Positions 51,345-58,995 of a stretch of 64,000 nucleotides of DNA are shown one piece after another (within the stretch, counting starts at the first letter, position 1; each line of letters opens with the position of its first letter). The DNA is from Pectobacterium aroidearum (lineage in GTDB: Bacteria; Pseudomonadota; Gammaproteobacteria; Enterobacterales; Enterobacteriaceae), in contig NZ_CP065044.1 in NCBI RefSeq assembly GCF_015689195.1, forward strand, positions 1 through 64,000. Direction: 5' to 3'. A program made the translations under genes and the position numbers. The notes below the pieces were generated by a model. That model saw only the letters and a program-made list of their open reading frames with translations, ran no database searches and had not been told where the DNA came from.

Positions 51345-52059
51345 TGTACTGATTGTTGATGACGATGCCATGGTTGCAGAGCTTAACAAATCTTATCTGA
51401 ACCAGGTTTCTGGATTTAGCTGCTATGCGACCGTCCCTACGTTGCAACAGGCGCGAAACCTGCTGATGCAACCTGACTCGGAAATCGATTTGGTACTGCT
51501 GGACATTTACATGCAGCAGGATAATGGACTGGATCTGCTGCCGACTATCCGTGAATTCAGTGAAAAGACGGACGTCATCATCATCTCTTCTGCCAGTGAT
51601 GTGTATACCATCAAAAAAGCGCTGCACTATGGCGTTGTTGACTACCTGATTAAGCCTTTCCAGTTCTCGCGTTTCGAGCAGGCGCTGACCGCCTATCGCG
51701 AAGAGGCGAACTTGTTCAAGCACCGTGATTTTGTTGGGCAGTCGGATATTGATAACCTGATTCGCCGCACCAGTAGTAGCACGGTCAGCGAACGTAAAAA
51801 ATTGCCGAAAGGGCTGACCAGCCTGACGCTGCGTACCGTCTGCGAGTGGATTGAAGGCAACCAGGGCATAGAGTTCTCTACCGAAATGCTGGCGAATGCG
51901 ATTGGCATTTCCCGCGTATCCTGCCGTAAATACCTGATCTATCTGTCTGACACTGGCATCCTGACCACCAACATCCTGTACGGCTCGACCGGTCGACCGG
52001 TTTATCTGTATCGCCTGCTGCCGGAAAAACAGGACTCGCTGCGCCAGTACTGTGAATAA
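51337..52059 (+). CDS. CitB/DpiA-type response regulator
   Basis: A 240-residue regulator beginning MINVLIVDDDAMVAELNK. The receiver domain has the phospho-acceptor Asp56 in LLDIYMQQ and the switch Lys in YLIKPF. The C-terminal DNA-binding domain (about 150-225) with TVCEWIEGNQ and ANAIGISRVSCRKYL is the CitB/DcuR-type winged helix. Probably activates the DASS transporter gene upstream. A hairpin at 52105 follows. Confidence 0.94.
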   Translation: MINVLIVDDDAMVAELNKSYLNQVSGFSCYATVPTLQQARNLLMQPDSEIDLVLLDIYMQQDNGLDLLPTIREFSEKTDVIIISSASDVYTIKKALHYGVVDYLIKPFQFSRFEQALTAYREEANLFKHRDFVGQSDIDNLIRRTSSSTVSERKKLPKGLTSLTLRTVCEWIEGNQGIEFSTEMLANAIGISRVSCRKYLIYLSDTGILTTNILYGSTGRPVYLYRLLPEKQDSLRQYCE

Positions 52060-52104
52060 ATCGTTGTAAATAGCTAGCGGTGAATGAGGCTGGCAGAAAT
52101 GAAA

Positions 52105-52130
52105 ACGAGGCGGGAGCGATCCCGCCTCGT
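52105..52130 (+). terminator. Hairpin H1, left border of the duplicated cassette
   Basis: ACGAGGCGGGA (52105-52115) pairs perfectly with TCCCGCCTCGT (52120-52130), tetraloop GCGA. Identical hairpins are at 53381 and 54651. The T tail is poor. It probably ends the regulator operon or stabilises its mRNA. Confidence 0.8.
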
Positions 52131-52175
52131 GCTATATACAATTCAGTGATGATGAAACCACATGGAGCCGGTTGA

Positions 52176-53081
52176 GTGGAACACGATAAATTTATGCAAT
52201 ATGGTCGTGGGTTAGGGTTGTGGCGTAACCCACGGGAAAATATTAAGCCCGAACCAATAAATTACTTCAGTGATGACCCGATTTATCTCACGTCCTCAAA
52301 AGGAGAATGGGTTAATCAAATTCAAGAGTGCAAGAAAGAAAATAACCCGTTAGAAAACGGTGTATTTATTTGGACAGAAATTAAGGGTACAGGTCACGCC
52401 TTTGTCTCTGTACATGAGGGTAATAATGCTTCTGTTTTTACCTATGGCCGCTTTGGTAGACGGTCTGGTGTTGTCGGGGCTGTCGGTGATGGCATCTTAA
52501 ACTTTTTGCAGTTTGAAGATGCCAGAACATATTACCGAGAAGAGCTGTACAAGATGGAGGCGAAGGCATTCGTCATTACGGATGCAGATCCTACGATTGC
52601 AAGGCTGTATTTTGAAAAGTTGTGGCATTCAGGAGGAAAGGCAAAAGAAACTCCATCTATGAGGGAGAGTACCAAAAGAAATGGCCACACAATTGATCAA
52701 TATGATGTGACAGGCGTGAACTGTACAACCCATGCAACAAAAGGCGTGAAGATTGCGGGATCACAGATATTTGAGGGAGGATATACAACTCACTCTCAGA
52801 TGCGGATTAATTACGAAGAAGATTTTGCCGTGCCGGTATCGCTACAGCGGTATTTAGAACGAAAAAGCGCTGAATCATCGATGCTTGTTGTTGATATGAC
52901 CAGTGAGTTTAGAAAGCAGTATCCGAATACTGATAACTACACACCGATAAGTGAAAAAAACCTTGAGATGGTTGTAAATAGAGGCGCTTCTGAAATTGTC
53001 TCTGGTGTTGGCAGGGTGTCGCCTTATTCTGGTGGTACTATCGGTGGCGTATTAGAAGGGATGCATGATGTTAACAAGTAA
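52176..53081 (+). CDS. Putative papain-like/permuted NlpC-type effector, copy 1
   Basis: 301 residues from GTG 52176; ATG at 52194 is an alternative. No signal peptide or helices. The ordered His then Asn-Cys pattern (GTGHAFVSVHEG with His74; TGVNCTTHATKG with Cys183) resembles permuted papain-fold hydrolases, whose members cut peptide, amide or acyl bonds. A Gly-rich C terminus (SPYSGGTIGG) follows. Copy 2 has in-frame codons upstream; here a TGA (52173-52175) replaces the TTA, so the N terminus is shortened. It overlaps the small membrane-protein gene by 17 nt. Effector status is inferred; the family was not identified. Confidence 0.7.
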   Translation: MEHDKFMQYGRGLGLWRNPRENIKPEPINYFSDDPIYLTSSKGEWVNQIQECKKENNPLENGVFIWTEIKGTGHAFVSVHEGNNASVFTYGRFGRRSGVVGAVGDGILNFLQFEDARTYYREELYKMEAKAFVITDADPTIARLYFEKLWHSGGKAKETPSMRESTKRNGHTIDQYDVTGVNCTTHATKGVKIAGSQIFEGGYTTHSQMRINYEEDFAVPVSLQRYLERKSAESSMLVVDMTSEFRKQYPNTDNYTPISEKNLEMVVNRGASEIVSGVGRVSPYSGGTIGGVLEGMHDVNK

Positions 53082-53334
53082 GTGCAAGGCATTTATTCGA
53101 TGGGTCAGTATTGCCCTTGTCTCTCTATTTTATTATCTACTGGTAGGGGGGGTTGGTGCGATTTCCTTTGATAAGGATATTATGTATTTTTCAGAAAAAA
53201 CGATATCTGTTGAATATCACAGGGCTAGCCTGGAGATTATGCAGGAACATACTAATGCGGTGTATTTAGCTGCGTTCATAGCTTTCCCCATCTGCGTGGC
53301 CCTGATTCTGATCATTTTCAAGAAGGTTAGATAG
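53065..53334 (+). CDS. Small two-helix membrane protein, copy 1 (possible immunity)
   Basis: An 89-residue protein with helices near residues 12-34 and 66-84, about 30 residues between them (FSEKTISVEYHRASLEIMQE) and a basic KKVR end. The charges suggest the middle segment faces the periplasm. It overlaps the large gene. Copy 2 keeps the first 10 and last 18 residues but differs in the middle, the pattern expected of an immunity protein tuned to its partner. No family recognised. Confidence 0.7.
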   Translation: MMLTSKCKAFIRWVSIALVSLFYYLLVGGVGAISFDKDIMYFSEKTISVEYHRASLEIMQEHTNAVYLAAFIAFPICVALILIIFKKVR

Positions 53335-53380
53335 TGGTGGTAAGCAAACGGAATTGAGTGTCATGTGTGGAATGAGATAA

Positions 53381-53406
53381 ACGAGGCGGGAGCGATCCCG
53401 CCTCGT
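53381..53406 (+). terminator. Hairpin H2, border between cassette copies
   Basis: Same perfect 11-bp stem and GCGA loop as at 52105, flanked on the left by the cassette tail and on the right by the start of copy 2. Confidence 0.8.
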
Positions 53407-53424
53407 GCTATATACAATTCAGTG

Positions 53425-54345
53425 ATGATGAAACCACATGGAGCCGGTTTAGTGGAACACGATAAATTTATGCAATATGGCCGTGGGTTAGGGTTGTGGC
53501 GTAACCCACGGGAAAATATTAAGCCCGAACCAATAAATTACTTCAGTGATGACCCGATTTATCTCACGTCCTCAAAAGGAGAATGGGTTAATCAAATTCA
53601 AGAGTGCAAGAAAGAAAATAACCCGTTAGAAAACGGAGTGTTTATTTGGACAGAAATTAAGGGCACAGGTCACACCTTTGTCTCTGTACATGAGGGTAAT
53701 AATGCTTCTGTTTTTACCTATGGCCGCTTTGGTAGACGGTCTGGTGTTGCCGGGGCAGTCGGTGATGGCATCTTAAATTTTTTGCAGTTTGAAGATGCCA
53801 GAACATATTACCGAGAAGAGCTGTACCAAACAGAAGCTAAGGTTTTTCTCATTACAGATGCGAATCCTGCGATTGCTCGATTGTACTTTGAAAAGCTATG
53901 GCGTTCAGGGGGCAAAGTGAAAGAAACCATCAAGATGGGAGAAAGCACTAAAAGAAACGGTCGTACAGTCGATCAATATGATGTGACAGGCGTGAACTGT
54001 ACAACCCATGCGACAAAAGGCGTGAAGATTGCGGGATCACAGATATTTGAGGGAGGATATACAACTCACTCTCAGATGCGAATTAATTACGAAGAAGATT
54101 TTGCCGTGCCGGTATCGCTACAGCGGTATTTAGAACGAAAAAGCGCTGAATCATCGATGCTTGTTGTTGATATGACCAGTGAGTTTAGAAAGCAGTACCC
54201 GAATACTGATAACTACACACCGATAAGCGAAGATACCGCTTTAAGAGTCGTGTCCGAGGTGGTTTCTGGTATAGGTAAAATTTCACCTTATTCTGGTGGT
54301 ACTGTCGGTGGGTTATTCGAAGGGATGCATGATGTTAACAAGTAA
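53425..54345 (+). CDS. Putative papain-like/permuted NlpC-type effector, copy 2
   Basis: About 306 residues from ATG 53425 (MMKPHGAGLVEHDKFMQYGR); a GTG at 53365 would run through the border hairpin and is less likely. No good ribosome site is seen. The His and Asn-Cys motifs (GTGHTFVSVHEG, TGVNCTTHATKG) are kept. The segment around FLITDANPAIARLYFEKLWR and the C terminus (SEDTALRVVSEVVSGIGKIS) differ from copy 1. Probably the ancestral-length copy. Confidence 0.72.
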   Translation: MMKPHGAGLVEHDKFMQYGRGLGLWRNPRENIKPEPINYFSDDPIYLTSSKGEWVNQIQECKKENNPLENGVFIWTEIKGTGHTFVSVHEGNNASVFTYGRFGRRSGVAGAVGDGILNFLQFEDARTYYREELYQTEAKVFLITDANPAIARLYFEKLWRSGGKVKETIKMGESTKRNGRTVDQYDVTGVNCTTHATKGVKIAGSQIFEGGYTTHSQMRINYEEDFAVPVSLQRYLERKSAESSMLVVDMTSEFRKQYPNTDNYTPISEDTALRVVSEVVSGIGKISPYSGGTVGGLFEGMHDVNK

Positions 54346-54604
54346 GTGCAAGACTTTTATTCGATGGTTCAGTATTTGCTTTGTCTCTTTTTTTTATTTG
54401 ATAAGCATTGCTCTTTTTTCTTTTGGACATGTTCAAGATAAGGAAAGAATGGTTTTTTTATCTGATAAAACAGTGCCAGTTGAATACCATTTTGCGATAT
54501 TAGCTGATATGCGAGAATCTATGGATTCCATGTATTCAGCCGTATTAATTGGTTTCCCCATCTGCGTGGCTCTAATTCTGATCATTTTCAAGAAGGTTAG
54601 ATAG
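54329..54604 (+). CDS. Small two-helix membrane protein, copy 2 (possible immunity)
   Basis: 91 residues from ATG 54329 (MMLTSKCKTFIRWFSICF). Two helices, with a diverged middle (FLSDKTVPVEYHFAILADMR) compared with copy 1, and the same FPICVALILIIFKKVR end. It overlaps its partner by 17 nt. Function inferred only from pairing and divergence pattern. Confidence 0.7.
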   Translation: MMLTSKCKTFIRWFSICFVSFFYLISIALFSFGHVQDKERMVFLSDKTVPVEYHFAILADMRESMDSMYSAVLIGFPICVALILIIFKKVR

Positions 54605-54650
54605 TGGTGGTAAGCAAACGGAATTGAGTGTCATGTGTGGAATGAGATAA

Positions 54651-54676
54651 ACGAGGCGGGAGCGATCCCGCCTCGT
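54651..54676 (+). terminator. Hairpin H3, right border of the duplicated cassette
   Basis: Third copy of the ACGAGGCGGGA / TCCCGCCTCGT hairpin. The identical sequence shared with the other borders ends at CTAT (54680), where unrelated sequence begins. Confidence 0.8.
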
Positions 54677-54708
54677 GCTATTTGTACCGATACTAAAACG
54701 GTAAACGC

Positions 54709-55113
54709 TTACTTGATCTCGATCAGCGTACCCTGACGGCGAGAAATGGAGCCATCTGGTAACACGATGTTGGTATAAGAGACACCGTTTTTGAAGTCGT
54801 CGACGTGAACCACGTGTTGCCCTGCACGGCGTGACCAGTAGATCATATACACCCCATCACCGACCTCCGTGGTTGTGATTGCAACATCTGCCTTGTTTTT
54901 TCCATCGGGAGACGTGAACGTCATTTCAGAGGGGGATTTGAAATCCAGACGGAATTTCTGATCGCCGAAATCGACGTTATAGGACTTGCCGGTAGCGATG
55001 AATTCCGACGCGGTTGCCAGCGGAACGGCATGAGGATCGGTCTGTTGCGCTGAAACCGTTGCGCTAGTGACCAGCAGACCGCTCAGCAATAAAACAGAAA
55101 GTGCTTTTTTCAT
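54709..55113 (-). CDS. MoaF-like (lipocalin-type) exported protein
   Basis: A 134-residue protein with a Sec signal peptide (MKKALSVLLLSGLLVTSATV, cleavage near VSA-QQ). The remaining ~110 residues are beta-rich (FGDQKFRLDFKSPSEMTF, GVYMIYWSRRAGQHVVHVDD, TNIVLPDGSISRRQGTL), like the MoaF N-terminal fold. MoaF-type proteins are small beta-barrels of mostly unknown function. The gene lies 43 nt from the flavodoxin-type gene and is probably co-transcribed with it. Confidence 0.75.
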   Translation of the reverse strand: MKKALSVLLLSGLLVTSATVSAQQTDPHAVPLATASEFIATGKSYNVDFGDQKFRLDFKSPSEMTFTSPDGKNKADVAITTTEVGDGVYMIYWSRRAGQHVVHVDDFKNGVSYTNIVLPDGSISRRQGTLIEIK

Positions 55114-55156
55114 GTTTGGTGACGCCTTTGGTTAGGGTTAGGGTTAGTGTTCGTAA

Positions 55157-55711
55157 TTAGTCTTTGAAGCGGCGTGCAATGTCTGCAACACGCTTGCCGT
55201 AGTGTCTTGCGGTATCCAGATCGCCGGAGGGGATCGCCTCTGCGCCTGCATCCGATGGAGATTGCGCAAGAAGGCCGACGGAGCCACCGAGGTTGTTGAC
55301 ATCATTCCGCGTCGCGGCAAGGGTATTTGATGGTGCAAGCCCCAGACTTACCCAAATCCCGCCATGCTGAGACGCCAGGGTTTGCAGGTAAATCAACGTA
55401 ACTTGCTTATCGCCGTTAAGGCTGGCGCTATTGGTAAAGCCGCCAAAAATTTTGTCCTGCCATGCGCGTGTAAACCACGCTTTGGAAGTCGCGTCGGCAA
55501 ATTTTTTGAATTGCCAGGGAACGGAACCCATGTAAGTTGGCGCTCCGAAAATAATGGCGTCTGCCGCATTCAGCGTTTCCCATCCCTGTTCATCGACATG
55601 GCCATCGTCATCAATCGCAACGAGTACCGCATCAGCGCCTTCGGCAACGTCTTCCGCGATACGCCGGGTATGCCCGTATCCAGAGAAGTAAACAACGGCA
55701 ACGTTCGTCAT
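55157..55711 (-). CDS. Flavodoxin-fold NAD(P)H:quinone reductase (WrbA-like)
   Basis: A 184-residue FMN-binding protein. FMN loops appear as YFSGYGHTRRIAEDV near residues 8-22 and FGAPTYMGSVPWQFKKF near 78-94. FTNSASLNGDKQVTL is typical of WrbA/NADPH-FMN reductase relatives. It diverges from an HxlR regulator at 55816, a common pairing in which the regulator senses quinone or thiol stress. Confidence 0.9.
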   Translation of the reverse strand: MTNVAVVYFSGYGHTRRIAEDVAEGADAVLVAIDDDGHVDEQGWETLNAADAIIFGAPTYMGSVPWQFKKFADATSKAWFTRAWQDKIFGGFTNSASLNGDKQVTLIYLQTLASQHGGIWVSLGLAPSNTLAATRNDVNNLGGSVGLLAQSPSDAGAEAIPSGDLDTARHYGKRVADIARRFKD

Positions 55712-55815
55712 GGTGTTTCCTTATTCAGGTTAGGAGTTAACGGCAATAAGGTATATATTAGAAACCAACATAACAAGAAGTTACCTTGAATCTACTAAGT
55801 TTACTCGGGTATACC

Positions 55816-56214
55816 ATGACCAAAAATTCAGCGACTGAGAGAAAGGAAACTGAGGCAGGTGAGCAGCGTTATAACGTTTATTTACAAGGCTGTCCGGCGA
55901 GAATGGTGCTTGAACGTTTGGCGGATAAATGGGCGTTGCTGATAGTCGGTTTGCTGAGAACAGGGCCGCTGAGATTTAACCAACTGCGGCGGGAAATTGA
56001 AGGGGTATCGCAGAAAGCGCTGAGCCAAACGCTGAAGAAACTGGAGCGGGACGGTCTGCTTTCCCGAAAGGCATTCCCGACGGTGCCGGTTACGGTGGAA
56101 TATGCGCTAACCCCGTTGGGTAAAACGTTATCGGAAGCCGTTGAACCGCTGGCCAGGTGGGCCGAGAAAAATATCGAAGACGTTTTATTGGCGCAGTCGC
56201 ACTATGATCAATAA
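55816..56214 (+). CDS. HxlR-family transcriptional regulator
   Basis: A 132-residue winged-helix regulator from ATG 55816. The Cys before the helix-turn-helix (QGCPARMVLERLADKWALLI) and the GVSQKALSQTLKKLERDGLL recognition region are the HxlR hallmark. The single conserved Cys can act as redox or electrophile sensor in relatives. It shares a ~104-nt divergent promoter region with the flavodoxin-type reductase, its likely target. Confidence 0.92.
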   Translation: MTKNSATERKETEAGEQRYNVYLQGCPARMVLERLADKWALLIVGLLRTGPLRFNQLRREIEGVSQKALSQTLKKLERDGLLSRKAFPTVPVTVEYALTPLGKTLSEAVEPLARWAEKNIEDVLLAQSHYDQ

Positions 56215-56251
56215 GGTTTCCCCCTGATTGGGGGAAACCGTGATACTGAGA

Positions 56252-57595
56252 TTAAGCAAACCAGCCCAGCAGCAGCGTTGCGGCGATGACGGTAGACGCG
56301 CCGCCGATACGGGTGGCGATCTGTGCGAACGGCATCAGAGACATGCGGTTAGAGGCGGACAGAATCGCGACGTCGCCTGTACCACCCAGCCCACTGTGGC
56401 ATGTGGTCACGATAGAAGCCTCAATCGGGTACATGTTCAGGTAAGGCGCAATCAGGAAGCTCACCAGCGCCATAGACAGCACCACAGAACCGCAGACGAT
56501 GACGTAGCCGACAGAGAAGACCGCGACGACGCTCTCCAGTGGGATATACAGCATGCCAAGCCCGATCATCAGCGGCCAGACCAGAGAGCTGGAAACGAAT
56601 TTGTAAACGCTGTGCGCGCCGGTTTCCATAATGGCAGGAATAACGCGTCCGTATTTACAGAACACGGCGATCAGAATCATCAACACCGGGCCAGGGATGT
56701 GTACCAGTTTTTCAAACAGGCCACCGACGATGAAGAAGGCGCAAATCATCAGCAATCCGCCGCCCATCAGATGAAAATCGACCGGTTTTGGTGCTTCATT
56801 GACGGCAAACATCGCGTTGTCTTCATCGCTGCGAACCAGACGGCCTTCGCCATTCAGATCCTTGCGGCGCATACCCAGACGAGACAGCACGCCGGCACAC
56901 AGAATCGCGAAGATGTTACCGACGACGGCAGCAGGCGCTAACTGAGCCACATACACATCTGGGGTTTGTCCCAGAATGGCAGAGTAGGCGAGAGATAATG
57001 GCAGGATGCCTTCACCAATCCCGCCGCCGATGATTGGCACGATAATGAAGAAGAAGGTGTGATAGAAGCTGTAGCCGCACAGTTTACCAACCAGCAAACC
57101 GGTTGCCAGTGCTGTTGCCGTGCCGATGACCAACGGGACGAACATGCGCACCATCCCCTGAATCAGGATCTTACGGTTCATGCCCAAGATACTGCCGACC
57201 ACCAGACAGGCGATGACGAAATACAGGAAGTTCGCCTCTTTCATCAACAGGTGCACAGTTTTCATGGTGTTGTCATTGAATAGATCAAAATACACCATCA
57301 CGGAAGGCACCATCAGGCACAGAATCGCCGGGCCACCGATGTCTTTGAACACGGGAATGTTGCTGCCAATGTGCGCCAGTAAAAATCCCATGGTCATGAT
57401 GACGGCGAAACCGCCAATCATGTTTTTAGGCAAATATCCCTCGTAGGCGGCGATAGCGACAATGGCGGCAATCGCCATAAAAAGCGCAACGGGAACGGAG
57501 CCGACTTTCTTTTTAAAAAAGCCGCCGATAAACGATTCTTGTGTTTCCAGAGCGAGATTGTTCTCACATAGAATATCAGTTTCAATTTTTTTCAT
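56252..57595 (-). CDS. 2-hydroxycarboxylate (citrate/malate) transporter, CitS family
   Basis: A 447-residue sodium- or proton-coupled carrier from the ATG ending at 57595 (AGGGTG ribosome site). About 11-12 helices. The family reentrant-loop motifs GGGIGEGILPLS and CHSGLGGTGDVAILSASNRM are present, as is the conserved Arg near the C terminus (ATRIGGA). Relatives CitS, CimH and MleP move citrate, malate or lactate. It is monocistronic, convergent with the HxlR gene, and close to the CitA/CitB system, which could control it too. Confidence 0.93.
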   Translation of the reverse strand: MKKIETDILCENNLALETQESFIGGFFKKKVGSVPVALFMAIAAIVAIAAYEGYLPKNMIGGFAVIMTMGFLLAHIGSNIPVFKDIGGPAILCLMVPSVMVYFDLFNDNTMKTVHLLMKEANFLYFVIACLVVGSILGMNRKILIQGMVRMFVPLVIGTATALATGLLVGKLCGYSFYHTFFFIIVPIIGGGIGEGILPLSLAYSAILGQTPDVYVAQLAPAAVVGNIFAILCAGVLSRLGMRRKDLNGEGRLVRSDEDNAMFAVNEAPKPVDFHLMGGGLLMICAFFIVGGLFEKLVHIPGPVLMILIAVFCKYGRVIPAIMETGAHSVYKFVSSSLVWPLMIGLGMLYIPLESVVAVFSVGYVIVCGSVVLSMALVSFLIAPYLNMYPIEASIVTTCHSGLGGTGDVAILSASNRMSLMPFAQIATRIGGASTVIAATLLLGWFA

Positions 57596-58995
57596 TATAT
57601 TCACCCTGCTAGGACAGTTGGTACAGAAAGAAATTACATGCCTGCCGCGTAATGTCGCTTCGATATTGATAGTGCATCGTTATCGACGTAGCTGATTGAC
57701 GTTTTGCTCATCGATATCGGTATGTTTATCGAACGTCGCTAATGCCAATGGCGGCGGGATGTTTATTATCAGAAAGCAGAAAAATACGTTTTTTTGTTTT
57801 TTATCAATTAGTAACAAAATGGTAAGGAATGATGGATGTTATTTAACAATGAATCACTTCTGAGGGTAATCTAGCATGATGAAATGTTAAAAATAATACG
57901 TTAATTACGTATTTGTGAACTTATCAGCAACTCCAATTTAAATAACTTACGTCATTTTTTTGTAATTAAAATAAATTATTGAGCGCGTTGGAGGGGGATT
58001 AAAGGAGGGGGGGAGGTAACTCACAGAATGAAAATACCACTTTATGGGAATAAGTAAATAGCCTACTTTTATTTTAGTGAAAATATTTATTTAATTAAAA
58101 TAGCCAGTTAATCATTGAGTAATATCATTTTCTCGCAGGTATATGTTTCTGACGACAACGTAACCACTTTGCTCCCACCTCGCCCACGGTAACAGCATCT
58201 AGCCTTATGATGAAACCCGTAGAGAAACACGATTTAGCACGCCCTTTTACCAATTGATGTTAGGGACAGCAAAGTTCTTTTATGTAGCGTAGATAGTCAT
58301 TTATCTGCTTATGGTGACGGGGTAAATATCAGAATTTCTTATTATCCGTCAGGATTTTCACCTGCTGTTAACGTTTTTAACAAAAAATAGTGCTCAAATC
58401 TTGGACATGTAAGACCAGATGACTATAGTTTTTTTAATGGTGATAATTTCTTTATGTCCGCAATGTATCGGTTTTTATCGCTGTTTTTTCATAAAAAGGC
58501 AAAACATCTACCTTTTGTAAGGTGATGAGCTTGTATTTTCTCTTTTAAGAAAATGTAAGGAAATTTTGTAAATCCTTACTGCTTATATTGACGTCACCGC
58601 CATCTGTTGAGAAATTGAGGGCGTCATAGGGATATAAGGAGGAAAGCAGCGGCTTGTCTGAATGATTCTACGTCTTCATCCAGCATCCGTGAGCGGGTTG
58701 TGGCGCTTCGAGGTATAGGTTGTAGTTATTATGACTATATCTAACAGTGTGCGACTATCGGTTGTGGTAATCACCATTCCTCTCCCCATTATTTTGATTT
58801 TGCCTTCGGGCGACAGGGTACAGACCGCAGCACATAAAAATACAGGTCTGGCCAACCATACCCAATTCATTTCGAGATGCAGGACAGGACATCAGCGTTG
58901 TTAACATCTGTGTTTTTAACAACAGTATTAACGCGTATGCAGCTTGGATTCGGGCGGGTATAGCACACAACATCATCCACAATGGAGCATAAGTA
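57596..58995. other. Long intergenic stretch upstream of dppA
   Basis: 1.4 kb without a gene I can support. The first ~1 kb is AT-rich with many stops in all frames. From about 58570 composition is closer to average and probably belongs to the dpp leader. It holds AAGGAGGA near 58636, a 57-codon ORF (58731-58904), a perfect hairpin (GTTGTTAA 58897-58904 with TTAACAAC 58916-58923), and a CACAACA box next to dppA. None of the short ORFs has convincing support. Confidence 0.6.
58964..58974 (+). promoter_or_regulatory. Probable GcvB sRNA target in the dppA leader
   Basis: CACACAACATC (58964-58974) lies 22 nt before the dppA ATG. GcvB represses dppA in E. coli and Salmonella by pairing its G/U-rich region with an ACACAACA-type box at this position. 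The gcvB gene itself is not in the window. Confidence 0.65.

Larger units (their letters stand above)
52105..54676 (+). repeat. Tandem duplication of a two-gene cassette
   Basis: Two units (52105-53380, 1276 nt, and 53381-54650, 1270 nt) share the border hairpin, the first ~440 nt of the large gene and much of its 3' part, the start and end of the small gene, and the trailing spacer. Divergence is concentrated in the middle and end of the large gene and the middle of the small gene. Confidence 0.93.

Noticed and set aside
58662-58718. 18-codon ORF after AAGGAGGA near 58636
   Set aside because: The ribosome-site spacing is too long and the product has no features.
58676-58870. Minus-strand Thr/Ile-rich short ORF resembling a thr-type leader peptide
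   Set aside because: No downstream biosynthetic gene on that strand and no ribosome site; the Thr/Ile run is the complement of the plus-strand run.
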